The notes: generated by a model not told the origin, from the sequence alone. DNA of 5,737 bases from Planctomycetota bacterium (GCA_021803885.1 JAJZKY010000349.1:1-5737), one strand, 5' to 3'; positions 1-5,737 are shown, counted from the stretch's first letter. Numbers and translations: made by a program.

Positions 1-2154
1 CAATTCCCGGGCGTCCAGGGCCACAAATTGTTTGGGGCTTACCAGCAGCGGATTAATATCAATTTCCTTGATGCGCGGATTTTCAATGACCATGGCACTG
101 AACCGCACCAGAATACGTTCCAGTTCTACCACATCAACGGCCGCGCGACCGCGTATTCCCGCCAGCGCTTTGCTGATTTTGGTCTGATTGATCATTTGTC
201 GGGCAAGCGTGGAATTCAACGGCGGCAAGGCCAGAGCATGGTCGCGGAATAACTCCACCATTTGCCCGCCTGCTCCAAACAACAGAACCGGACCAAATTG
301 CGCATCAATCGTGGAGCCAAGAATTAATTCATAGGCATCGGTTAGGCGCACCATGGGTTGTACAGTAACGCCCTGGAATTGATTGGCACTGGCCTTGGCG
401 ATCACTGAAGCCTGGATACTTTCAAAGGCTTGTTTCACCGCCTCAGCGCAGGAAAGATTCAGTTGTACTCCGCCCACATCGGTTTTGTGGGAAATGGTTT
501 TTGAGAAAACCTTAAGCACCACGGGATAGCCAAGTTTTTCAGCAGCCGCAACCGCTTCTCGCACGTTGACGGCAACATGTGTGGGAGTGACGGGAATGCC
601 GTAAGCGCCCAACAACTCTTTGGATTCCGGTTCGGTAAGCGTGGTGCGTTTATCAGCCAGCACCCTGGCAAAAAGCGACTGTACCTGTGCCTGGCACTGT
701 GTATCAGAAGCTTGATCACCAGCGGATCGCGGGGTTTGATAAAGAGATTTCAGGGTTCGGTCATAGCGCCAGAGATAATTAAACGCACTGGCCGCCGCAT
801 CGGGATAAGCAAACGTGGGAATACCGGCGCGATTCAGAATTTCCTCGCCGGCACGAACCATAGCTCCTCCCATCCAGCTGGCCAGTACCGGTTTAGATTG
901 GCCTTTTGCGGCGACAACCAGTGCCTCGGCGGATCGAGTTGGGTCGGTCATATCCTGCGGCGTAAGAATGACTAACATGCCGTCGGAGTGAGCGTCACGG
1001 CCCGCGATTTCAAGGGATTTGGCATAACGTTCCGGAGAGGCATCTCCAAGAATATCCACCGGGTTGCCATGTGACCATGGCCCTGGCAGAAGCGTATTAA
1101 GCTCCTTCATGGTCGGATCGGACAACTTGGTTAACTCACCTCCGCCTTGAATCAGCGCATCGGTAGCCAATACACCTGGGCCGCCGGCGTTGGTCAGAAT
1201 CGTGAGATTGGGTCCCTTCGGACGGGGCTGATGCGCCAAAACTTCCGTCAAATCAAACAATTCGCTGATTTCATTGACCCGCAGAATACCAACTCGGCGG
1301 AACACCGCATCGAGCACTTCATCGGAACCGGTCATGGAACCGGTATGACTGGCGGCAGCGGCGGCGGCGGCGGCGGTGCGGCCCGCTTTGATAATAATAA
1401 TAGGTTTGGTTAAGGCCACCTCGCGCGCGGCGGAAATGAATTGGCGTGGATTGCCAATGCTTTCCATATAAATCAGAATGGCCCGGGTACGCGGATCATC
1501 ACCCAGGTAATCAATTAAATCGCCAAAACCGACATCCAGCATGGATCCCAGGGATACAATGGAACTAAAGCCGATTTGTTCACGTTCGGCCCAATCCAGA
1601 ATGCCTGTTAATAAGGCACCGGACTGTGACAAAAACGCAATAGAACCCGCCCGCGCAATACCATGTGCGAACGTGGCATTAAAACCAAGTAGTGGATTTT
1701 GCACCCCCAGGCAGTTCGGCCCGATGATCCGCATGGAGTACTGCCGGGCTTGCACCGCAATTTGCCGTTCTAATTCTACACCGGGGGCACCGAGTTCCTT
1801 GAAGCCGGCCGAGATAATAATAGCACCGGGAATCCCCGCTGCGCCGCACTGCGCCACCAAGTCCGGCACAGTGGCGGCGGGAGTACAGATCACCGCAAGG
1901 TCCACCGGCTCCGGCACATCGCGTATGGTTGAATATGCTTTGATGCCCAAGACACTGGGCCGTTTCGGATTCACCGGAAATACCGTGCCGCCAAACGGTG
2001 ATGAAATGAGATTCCACAGCAATGTGCGCCCCACCGAACCGGGATTTTCCGTAGCACCAATAACGGCTACGTTTCGTGGGTGCATTAAAGCCTCCAACGG
2101 ACGGCGAACATGCGGAATATTTGGAATTTTGCTATTCTGTGTAACGACTGCCAA
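1..2154 (-). CDS. ADP-forming acetate/acyl-CoA synthetase, probably of the GNAT-fused (Pat/acetate--CoA ligase) type; C-terminus outside window
   Basis: The enzyme interconverts acyl-CoA, ADP and phosphate with the acid, CoA and ATP in the cytoplasm. The frame is open for 718 codons to the left edge, so the gene is partial. Visible domains: CoA-binding Rossmann domain (about 18-145; [15 protein letters not shown] at 29-43, IIGPNCLG at 143-150), succinyl-CoA-ligase-like domains (about 165-460) with the phosphohistidine loop [10 protein letters not shown] (His270) after eight alanines, then an ATP-grasp domain (about 495-718) with SHKTDVGGV (second conserved His, 556), [14 protein letters not shown] and the acidic metal-site motif EIDINPLL (697-704). 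The SHTGS to [13 protein letters not shown] wording resembles proteins that carry a C-terminal GNAT acetyltransferase domain, which would lie beyond base 1 (inference). Start: TTG at 2154 has AAGGAG six bases upstream. The first in-frame ATG (2085, codon 24) lies just before the Rossmann core and is less likely. The longest plus-strand ORFs here are antisense shadows. Confidence 0.93.
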   Translation of the reverse strand, partial: MAVVTQNSKIPNIPHVRRPLEALMHPRNVAVIGATENPGSVGRTLLWNLISSPFGGTVFPVNPKRPSVLGIKAYSTIRDVPEPVDLAVICTPAATVPDLVAQCGAAGIPGAIIISAGFKELGAPGVELERQIAVQARQYSMRIIGPNCLGVQNPLLGFNATFAHGIARAGSIAFLSQSGALLTGILDWAEREQIGFSSIVSLGSMLDVGFGDLIDYLGDDPRTRAILIYMESIGNPRQFISAAREVALTKPIIIIKAGRTAAAAAAAASHTGSMTGSDEVLDAVFRRVGILRVNEISELFDLTEVLAHQPRPKGPNLTILTNAGGPGVLATDALIQGGGELTKLSDPTMKELNTLLPGPWSHGNPVDILGDASPERYAKSLEIAGRDAHSDGMLVILTPQDMTDPTRSAEALVVAAKGQSKPVLASWMGGAMVRAGEEILNRAGIPTFAYPDAAASAFNYLWRYDRTLKSLYQTPRSAGDQASDTQCQAQVQSLFARVLADKRTTLTEPESKELLGAYGIPVTPTHVAVNVREAVAAAEKLGYPVVLKVFSKTISHKTDVGGVQLNLSCAEAVKQAFESIQASVIAKASANQFQGVTVQPMVRLTDAYELILGSTIDAQFGPVLLFGAGGQMVELFRDHALALPPLNSTLARQMINQTKISKALAGIRGRAAVDVVELERILVRFSAMVIENPRIKEIDINPLLVSPKQFVALDAREL

Positions 2155-2160
2155 GATCTA

Positions 2161-2166
2161 CTCCTT
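2161..2166 (-). promoter_or_regulatory. Shine-Dalgarno site deciding the TTG start of the CoA synthetase
   Basis: On the minus strand the sequence is AAGGAG, then six bases (TAGATC), then TTG. This near-consensus site with good spacing supports initiation at TTG 2154 rather than at the internal ATG at 2085. Confidence 0.75.
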
Positions 2167-2181
2167 ATGATACATATCACA

Positions 2182-2203
2182 GACCGTGAATTTTTCACCG
2201 GTC
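2182..2203 (-). promoter_or_regulatory. Bulged inverted repeat in the leader of the CoA synthetase
   Basis: On the minus strand GACC pairs with GGTC, and GTGAA pairs with TTCAC. One unpaired G interrupts the left arm and the loop is three A's, giving nine base pairs. It ends 15 bases upstream of the Shine-Dalgarno site. It could be an operator dyad or an RNA hairpin affecting translation. There is no U-tract after it, so a simple terminator is unlikely. Confidence 0.45.
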
Positions 2204-2254
2204 CAACAACATCATATAACTATACACCGACATAAACGTGGTATGCTATCGGGA

Positions 2255-2320
2255 TCAAACTGAATTCAGTCTAGGAAATTCACCGATTAATTCCAGCACC
2301 AGTGGATTTTCCGGGTTCAT
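2255..2320 (-). CDS. Possible 21-residue small ORF or leader peptide upstream of the CoA synthetase
   Basis: ATG at 2320 opens a 21-residue frame ending in TGA at 2255-2257, reading MNPENPLVLELIG and then EFPRLNSV. A GAGGG Shine-Dalgarno sequence lies about nine bases upstream, which is better than expected for a chance ORF. The stop lies 100 bases upstream of the synthetase start, and the gap holds the bulged hairpin at 2182-2203. I do not recognise the peptide. It has no run of one amino acid as classical attenuator peptides have. It could be a leader peptide, a small standalone protein, the truncated start of a lost gene, or chance. Existence as a translated product is inference. Confidence 0.35.
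   Translation of the reverse strand: MNPENPLVLELIGEFPRLNSV
2259..2270. promoter_or_regulatory. 12-bp perfect palindrome, possible operator
   Basis: ACTGAATTCAGT reads identically on both strands and overlaps the 3' end of the small ORF, about 105 bases upstream of the CoA synthetase start. A palindrome of this size upstream of a gene is the usual form of a dimeric regulator site, but no particular regulator is indicated. Confidence 0.3.
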
Positions 2321-2348
2321 AGAAAGGCACCCTCTTTCAAATATATGC

Positions 2349-2379
2349 ATTGTACAGCCTTAAATTGTCTCCACTGTAA
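2349..2379 (-). promoter_or_regulatory. Weak candidate promoter for the small ORF / CoA synthetase unit
   Basis: On the minus strand a TACAAT hexamer (2349-2354, five of six matches to the sigma-70 -10 box) follows TTACAG (2374-2379) after 19 bases, a spacing longer than optimal. A second -10-like TATATT lies at 2340-2345. Either would place transcription start shortly before the small ORF. No better -35/-10 pair was seen closer to the synthetase. Confidence 0.2.
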
Positions 2380-2392
2380 CGCTCTTCAAAAC

Positions 2393-2586
2393 TGGACACG
2401 CTGGGAAAATAGTTTTTTCTATTTATAGGAGTGCCAGTTATGCTATTTAACGACGTCGGTCTACGGCATTGTTCAAAGACTAAGGCCATGGAGGCGATAA
2501 AGGAGCAACGACCTGGCGGGGAGTTGTCGGGATTGTATCAGGTTCATCCATCACCGATTGCTATGCGGAAAAAAGCATTTGTATGA
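2393..2586 (+). mobile_element. Left-end remnant of an IS3-family insertion sequence
   Basis: The remnant begins with a terminal-repeat-like end TGGACACGCTGGGAAAATAG (2393-2412), followed by a short leader with the hairpin AAATAG-T6-CTATTT (2407-2424), a Shine-Dalgarno AGGAG (2427-2431) and an orfA-like reading frame. This layout (inverted-repeat end, short leader, orfA) is that of IS3-family elements. The sequence after 2586 shows no more of orfA, no orfB transposase and no matching right end, so most of the element is lost. The right boundary is uncertain and no target-site duplication can be established. It points to past insertion followed by deletion. Confidence 0.65.
2440..2586 (+). pseudogene. 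IS3-family transposase OrfA, truncated N-terminal fragment
   Basis: Starting at ATG 2440, eight bases after AGGAG, the frame runs 48 codons to TGA at 2584-2586. Residues 15-47 include KAMEAIKEQR, ELSGLYQVHPSPIA and MRKKAF. These align with the helix-turn-helix start of IS3-family OrfA proteins, whose usual wording resembles KVALEAIKEQRT, ELASxYxVHPxQI and WKKxLL. Normal OrfA is about 90-100 residues, so half is missing. The first dozen codons look shifted: another frame over 2450-2478 reads RRRSTALFK, like the usual OrfA amino terminus with its RR(R/K)YSxEFK pattern, implying an extra base near 2477. The conserved W before KK is R, and one codon appears deleted near KVA. It is unlikely to be functional. 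No partner transposase is present to complement it. Confidence 0.7.
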
Positions 2587-2652
2587 TATACACGGCAATA
2601 TATTGTGTAAGAAAAGAATCACCGTATATTCCCGTTAAGATAGTAAATAGTG

Positions 2653-2707
2653 ACAGTTCTTACGAACCAATTATCAGCCATCAGGAAGAACTGTTGTACT
2701 GGTTCGT
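2653..2707. repeat. Interlocked inverted repeats A-B-A'-B', copy 1
   Basis: ACAGTTCTT (2653-2661, A) is followed without a gap by ACGAACCA (2662-2669, B). After 16 bases comes AAGAACTGT (2686-2694, A'), and after five more TGGTTCGT (2700-2707, B'). A/A' is a perfect 9-bp complement and B/B' a perfect 8-bp complement. Because the order is A-B-A'-B', both stems can form together only as a pseudoknot, otherwise they are alternative hairpins. As DNA they could equally be binding sites. No T-tract follows on either strand, so intrinsic termination is not obvious. Confidence 0.75.
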
Positions 2708-2735
2708 GAACGCATAAGATACCGCCGGGATAGTG

Positions 2736-2787
2736 ACAGTTTTTACGAACCAATCATCAATCAGGAAGAACTGTTGTACTGGTTCGT
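2736..2787. repeat. Interlocked inverted repeats A-B-A'-B', copy 2
   Basis: The layout is the same as copy 1: A ACAGTTTTT (2736-2744), B ACGAACCA (2745-2752), 13-base spacer, A' AAGAACTGT (2766-2774), five bases, B' TGGTTCGT (2780-2787). The B stem is again perfect. In A one C has become T, which keeps a U-G pair in a plus-strand RNA but makes a C-A mismatch in the glycosyltransferase mRNA. The stop codon of the glycosyltransferase (2757-2759) lies in the spacer, so the structure overlaps the translation end. Confidence 0.7.
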
Positions 2788-3986
2788 GAACGCATAAGAT
2801 ACCGCCGGGAACGCCACGTAATAAGGCGCCCTGTTGCCGCACCCAGTAAAAATGCTGCATTAACAATGTGTACCACGGGCATTCCCCAGGTGAACCAGAA
2901 CCGCGCCCGGGTAATGGCAGCACCCTGATCCGGCAATAAATGGCACGCGGCCTTAAGCACAAACCACCCCCGCAATATGGACAGGCTATAGAGCCCTATC
3001 AACACCATCAGTGGAGCCGGCCACCAGGCTGAACCGGCCAACACCATTAACATTGTCGCTACCAATGCGGATAGTAACGCGGAAATATATAGTGCCGCCC
3101 CCGCCAACCCCGTCAGCCATAACCGGCCGGCGCATACGCGGGTAATACGATATTGTCGAACCGCAAACTCCCAGGCCTTGGGCCAGTCAAAAGAAGCCTG
3201 TGAGGCAACGATACATTGGGGTACAAAATGAATTTTTCTCTGGGCTTTCTTTTTTACGCAGTAAGTCAGAACATAATCATCACTTAAGGCTCCACGCCAG
3301 GCGTCATATACTCCGAAGGCGTAAAAATCCGCTCGTTGAATAGCCATGGACCCCCCCCAGGCTACCGTTCGCCGATAAGGCCCAAATAACGTTCCAACCA
3401 TGGCATTAAGCACACAAATAATTCCATTGGCGGCGCCCGAATTGGTTGGTACATAGAAGCGATAGCCTGTGGTGGCTCCAATATGATGGGAATTCAACAT
3501 GGAAACCAAAGCATGCAGCCAGTTTGGTGCCGGATGGGCATCGGCATCCATGAAGGCCAGAAATTTGTCTTCCGATGTTGTGCGGTCCACCGCCGCCAGC
3601 TGGTTATGAACTTTCTGGCCACGTGTAGTTGCTCTCCCGGCAACCACCAGTTCAACAGGTCTTAAGGCGTTGGCCGCCTGTGCGGCATGTATCAACGCAC
3701 AGGCCGGATCATCCGTTGATTCCACCGCAAAAATAACACGATAATGCGGATAATCCTGTTGTAACAGGGCGGTGACGTTCTGCCGGGTGTTGGCGTCTAC
3801 ACCCTTAATTGGCGCGATCACCGCTACCATGGGAAACTTATCCGCCAGCGGCTGTTTAATGACTCTTGGCATCCGCAGATTGAAAAACTGTGCCACCCGT
3901 ACACCCCAGGCGGCAATCACAAGAGCCATGCCCCACAGCAATGTAAACAAGACGGTATACCAATGTGCAAAAAACATCTGGATCAT
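2757..3986 (-). CDS. Membrane-anchored family 2 glycosyltransferase (ceramide glucosyltransferase-like)
   Basis: It probably transfers a sugar from a nucleotide-sugar donor to a lipid acceptor at the cytoplasmic membrane; donor and acceptor cannot be read from sequence. From ATG 3986 it has 409 residues: an N-terminal membrane helix (about 10-35), a GT-A catalytic domain (about 52-285) and three hydrophobic C-terminal segments (about 290-318, 322-344, 363-385). Motifs: VIAPIKGVD (56-64), QQDYPHYRVIFAVESTDDP (76-94), QKVHNQLAAV (124-133), the metal-binding MDADAHP (146-152), WGGSMAI (210-216), the catalytic-base region LSDDY (234-238) and RQYRITR (277-283). The last sits where ceramide glucosyltransferases have QxxRW, with Ile replacing Trp. 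The start 41 bases after galM suggests co-transcription. Shine-Dalgarno signal is weak; GTG 3989 and ATG 3977 are alternatives. A reading from 4148 would overlap galM and is unlikely. The last 17 residues lie in a tandem repeat. Confidence 0.88.
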   Translation of the reverse strand: MIQMFFAHWYTVLFTLLWGMALVIAAWGVRVAQFFNLRMPRVIKQPLADKFPMVAVIAPIKGVDANTRQNVTALLQQDYPHYRVIFAVESTDDPACALIHAAQAANALRPVELVVAGRATTRGQKVHNQLAAVDRTTSEDKFLAFMDADAHPAPNWLHALVSMLNSHHIGATTGYRFYVPTNSGAANGIICVLNAMVGTLFGPYRRTVAWGGSMAIQRADFYAFGVYDAWRGALSDDYVLTYCVKKKAQRKIHFVPQCIVASQASFDWPKAWEFAVRQYRITRVCAGRLWLTGLAGAALYISALLSALVATMLMVLAGSAWWPAPLMVLIGLYSLSILRGWFVLKAACHLLPDQGAAITRARFWFTWGMPVVHIVNAAFLLGAATGRLITWRSRRYLMRSRTSTTVLPD

Positions 3987-4027
3987 CACGGAGCCATCAT
4001 AACGGATTATCAGTCCAAAGGAGGTCT

Positions 4028-5068
4028 TTATACTGGATTTGGAAATCGATACTCCGCAATATGATGATAATGCTGCCCCGGATGCAGAATAATGGACGGA
4101 AAATATCCATGATGAACGGAATCCGGAAAGTGCTGTGTTGCCAGACACACCCCGCCATGTTTGCGATACGATCCGCCAATACCGGTCAAACTCCCATCCA
4201 GAAAATTACCGGTATACAGTTGTACACCGGGTTGAGTAGTCCACAATTCCATGACGCGCCCGCTTTTAACTTCGGCCAGCCGGGCTGCGGGATGTAATGG
4301 ATCATCACCGGTACGCAGCACATAATTGTGGTCATAGCCGCCGGGGACTTGTGCAATTCGTGCTCCGATGGCGGCAGAGCGTGTAAAGTCCAGGGGCGTT
4401 CCATGGACACTATGAATTTCTCCCGTGGGAATCAGTGTGGTATCCACCGGCGTGTAATAATCAGCGTGAATGGTCAGTTCATGATCCAGAATATCCCCCT
4501 GACCGGCGCCATGAAAATTGAAATAGGCATGATTGGTAAGATTGATGGGGGTGGGATAATCTGTTCGGGCTTCCATAATCAGACGGATGGTATGCTCGTC
4601 GGGCATTAAATAGACGGCTTTGAAATCAACATTGCCGGGATAGCCTTCCTCCATATCCGGGCTGTGATAGCTGAATTCCACGGCGGAGATACCATTGACT
4701 TTGATAAGCTGGGATTTCCAGACGCGGCGGGCCAGACCAATCTTGCCGCCATGAAGGCTGTGCGAGCCGGTATTGGCAAATAGCTGGTAATCCTTTTTAT
4801 TAAGACGAAAGCGGGCGTTGGCGATGCGATTGGCCACACGCCCAACCACGCAGCCCAGTGAGGGATGTACTCCCAAGTATGGTCCCAGCTGCGCAAAACC
4901 CAGTGTCACATCGGCGGTGTCTCCATTGCGATCCGGTGTGTGCAATTCTGTGATAGTAGCCCCGTAAGCACAGACTTTAAGCTTCAGCCCGGCGGCACTG
5001 GCAAGGGTATAGATTTCCACTGGCTGCGCTTCTTTGGTATGACCAAAAATTTCATGTGTGATATTCAT
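4028..5068 (-). CDS. galM: Aldose 1-epimerase (galactose mutarotase) family protein with catalytic Glu replaced by Ala
   Basis: The family interconverts alpha and beta anomers of aldoses such as galactose and glucose in the cytoplasm. The 346-residue length is normal. Family motifs in order: LGCVVGRVANRIANARF (71-87), NTGSHSLHGG with His106 (99-108), TPINLTNHAYFNF with His180 (173-185), GGYDHNYVLR with Asp246 (243-252), TTQPGVQLYTGNFLDG (277-292) and LATQHFPDSVHHGYFPS (309-325). By spacing, Arg81, His106, His180 and Asp246 match Lactococcus lactis GalM Arg71, His96, His170 and Asp243. The catalytic base Glu304, normally in LETQxFPD, is Ala310 here (GCA instead of GAA/GAG). Mutarotase activity is therefore doubtful; a sequencing error, early pseudogenisation or a changed role are all possible. 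ATG 5068 gives the usual N-terminus, but no clear Shine-Dalgarno precedes it. It is probably the first gene of a unit with the glycosyltransferase. Confidence 0.93.
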   Translation of the reverse strand: MNITHEIFGHTKEAQPVEIYTLASAAGLKLKVCAYGATITELHTPDRNGDTADVTLGFAQLGPYLGVHPSLGCVVGRVANRIANARFRLNKKDYQLFANTGSHSLHGGKIGLARRVWKSQLIKVNGISAVEFSYHSPDMEEGYPGNVDFKAVYLMPDEHTIRLIMEARTDYPTPINLTNHAYFNFHGAGQGDILDHELTIHADYYTPVDTTLIPTGEIHSVHGTPLDFTRSAAIGARIAQVPGGYDHNYVLRTGDDPLHPAARLAEVKSGRVMELWTTQPGVQLYTGNFLDGSLTGIGGSYRKHGGVCLATQHFPDSVHHGYFPSIILHPGQHYHHIAEYRFPNPV

Positions 5069-5075
5069 AGATTGT

Positions 5076-5104
5076 ATTCTAACTGATATTCGACGGATTG
5101 GCTA
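5076..5104 (-). promoter_or_regulatory. Candidate sigma-70 promoter for galM (possibly leaderless)
   Basis: On the minus strand TAGCCA (5099-5104, four of six -35 matches) is separated by 17 bases from TAGAAT (5076-5081, five of six -10 matches). The -10 box ends seven bases before the galM ATG, so transcription would start at or next to the start codon. This fits the lack of a visible Shine-Dalgarno sequence, but no experimental signal supports it. Confidence 0.3.
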
Positions 5105-5232
5105 TCATACATTTTGTAACCGGTCACAGGTTCATACCGCGAAAAATAAAAATACAAGAGAATAATGAGTAAAATGCAGGAGTTATTATGATATGCTAGC
5201 CAGGTAGCTGGCCGTTCTGTAGTTAATGAGTA
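5087..5232. other. AT-rich intergenic stretch without a supported gene
   Basis: Beyond the galM promoter region there is no long frame on either strand. A plus-strand ATG at 5165 reads only MSKMQELL before TGA; it may be the debris of a gene start or chance. A small hairpin GCCAG-GTAG-CTGGC lies near 5199-5212 with no T-tract. I see nothing else. Confidence 0.4.
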
Positions 5233-5737
5233 ATGAATAAAACATAGAAGTTAGAAGACGGGATACAGGGGGGATGCGAGCCAGTGGTTTATCCCACTGG
5301 ATATGTTAACCGGCGGGTTTAACACGCCGCGATATTACGCCGCGATTGTGGGTCGCGCCAACGAATAGAGATGATATATCAATAATAACGAGCAACGTGA
5401 ATCGAACAACGAACAAAATAACTATTGTGATTACGGCGCTTTAAAGTGCAGCGCAATGTCTCATTAAGGCTACAAGGCCGTCTCATGAATCATTTTTTCA
5501 TTACGCCATAGCCGACGCGTATATCCCTTATAAACTATCCTCTGTAACCCATCCCCTGCAAAATTTGGCCCAAGGCGGGCGATGTTGATGGCCATACCGT
5601 GGATAGCTACTACTATACTTTACGCGGTCAGTATCTGCACCTTATCGAACATCTGAAAATTAAGCGTAAGTGTACGGCCTAACGTGGCTTTGTGACTGGT
5701 GTTAATCTTATTGAGGCTTTCGAGTATGGCGGCTTGG
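5233..5737 (+). pseudogene. Decayed gene of unknown family, broken by stops and frameshifts; runs off the right edge
   Basis: No frame is open for long, but protein-like fragments follow one another: MNKT-stop-KLEDGIQG (5233-5271), then DASQWFIPLDMLTGGFNTP and RYYAAIVGRANE (5273-5365), then RDDISIITSNVNRTTNKIT (5367-5423) running to a stop at 5442 and on as AAQCLIKATRPSHESFFHY and PYKLSSVTHPLQNLAQGG (to about 5579), then GDVDGHTVDSYYYTLRGQY and LHLIEHLKIKRKCTA, a stop at 5680 (TAA, one change from CAA) and RGFVTGVNLIEAFEYGGL to the edge. In-frame stops are at 5245, 5442 and 5680; frame changes fall near the G6 run (5268-5273), near 5366 and near 5575-5582. The fragments together give about 165 codons. 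I do not recognise the family, and the start at 5233 is a guess. A minus-strand frame (5620-5736) is also open but looks like a shadow. Confidence 0.5.

Larger units (their letters stand above)
2648..2810. repeat. Tandem duplication (83 + 80 bp) spanning the 3' end of the glycosyltransferase gene
   Basis: Copy 1 is 2648-2730 and copy 2 is 2731-2810, directly abutting. The rightmost 50 bases are identical. Differences are confined to one C/T change and a small indel/substitution patch in the spacer. Copy 2 encodes the last 17 residues and stop codon of the glycosyltransferase on the minus strand. Copy 1 would encode the same tail with one extra glycine before its own TGA, so copy 1 probably marks the ancestral gene end or its duplicate. 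Inside each copy are two interlocking inverted repeats (see the two dyad entries). Two copies with no unique spacers do not make a CRISPR array. Confidence 0.9.

Noticed and set aside
1354..1377. GGC-rich trinucleotide run as a possible expansion repeat
   Set aside because: It encodes the alanine stretch before the phosphohistidine loop, a region that is normally alanine-rich in this family.
1541..2170. A 209-codon plus-strand ORF across the N-terminal half of the synthetase gene
   Set aside because: It is antisense to a clearly coding synthetase with intact family motifs, and its translation is rich in Cys, Pro and Arg without recognisable motifs. It is a shadow.
2648..2810. Repeat pair as a minimal CRISPR array
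   Set aside because: There are only two directly abutting 80-bp copies, no unique spacers and no cas genes.
2757..3986. Naming the glycosyltransferase hpnI (hopanoid pathway)
   Set aside because: The GT2 ceramide-glucosyltransferase-like architecture fits, but no hopanoid genes are nearby and the motif wording differs from what I recall of HpnI. A gene symbol is not justified.
4017..4024. Strong Shine-Dalgarno-like AAAGGAGG on the plus strand
   Set aside because: No start codon lies at suitable spacing and the downstream plus-strand frame is antisense to galM without motifs.
3987..4148. An upstream extension of the glycosyltransferase to ATG 4148
   Set aside because: It would overlap the galM coding region by about 120 bases and add a tail without similarity to the family. 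The ATG at 3986 gives the expected short N-terminus before the membrane helix.
5281..5300. Perfect hairpin CCAGTGG / CCACTGG as a terminator
   Set aside because: No T-tract follows, and it falls within the decayed gene fragment, where it codes for ASQWFIPLD-like sequence.
5324..5346. Direct repeat ACGCCGCGAT twice, separated by three bases
   Set aside because: It lies inside the decayed coding stretch (TPRYYAAI) and is explained by codon use; two short copies are weak evidence for a site.
5620..5736. Minus-strand frame open to the right edge (ends TAA at 5620-5622)
   Set aside because: Only 39 codons with no start visible, and opposite to a better-looking plus-strand fragment. It cannot be excluded as the 3' end of a gene to the right, but nothing supports it.

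Overview
The window looks like bacterial chromosome, most likely from a proteobacterium. I favour a gammaproteobacterium, but only tentatively, since this rests on gene families and roughly balanced base composition. All intact genes lie on the minus strand. Read in the direction of transcription from the right edge they are: a galM-type aldose 1-epimerase (4028-5068), a membrane-anchored family 2 glycosyltransferase (2757-3986) starting 41 bases after galM ends, an intergenic stretch of about 600 bases, and a long ADP-forming acyl-CoA synthetase (1-2154) that runs off the left edge and starts at a TTG codon behind a good Shine-Dalgarno sequence.

The intergenic stretch 2155-2756 is not empty. 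Next to the synthetase are a small 21-codon ORF with its own ribosome-binding site, a 12-bp perfect palindrome and a bulged hairpin, together a possible leader region. Beyond these is a decayed left end of an IS3-family insertion sequence (2393-2586, plus strand) with a 48-residue OrfA fragment. Next comes a tandem duplication of about 80 bp (2648-2810) that includes the last codons and the stop codon of the glycosyltransferase. Each copy carries two interlocking inverted repeats in the order A-B-A'-B'.

To the right of galM, 5087-5737 has no intact gene. From about 5233 to the right edge, fragments in successive plus-strand frames can be joined into one decayed protein of about 165 codons, broken by at least three in-frame stops and two or three frameshifts. 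I do not recognise its family.

The GalM-like protein keeps almost every family motif, but the position of the catalytic-base glutamate is alanine (residue 310, codon GCA). It may therefore be inactive or altered, or the base may be an error. GalM and the glycosyltransferase probably form one transcription unit for sugar and glycolipid metabolism; the synthetase is a separate unit for acetate/acyl-CoA metabolism. With IS debris, a decayed gene, a recent tandem duplication and a catalytic-site substitution, the segment looks like a chromosome undergoing gene loss. I see no CRISPR array, tRNA or rRNA, and no clear defence or other novel multi-gene system.
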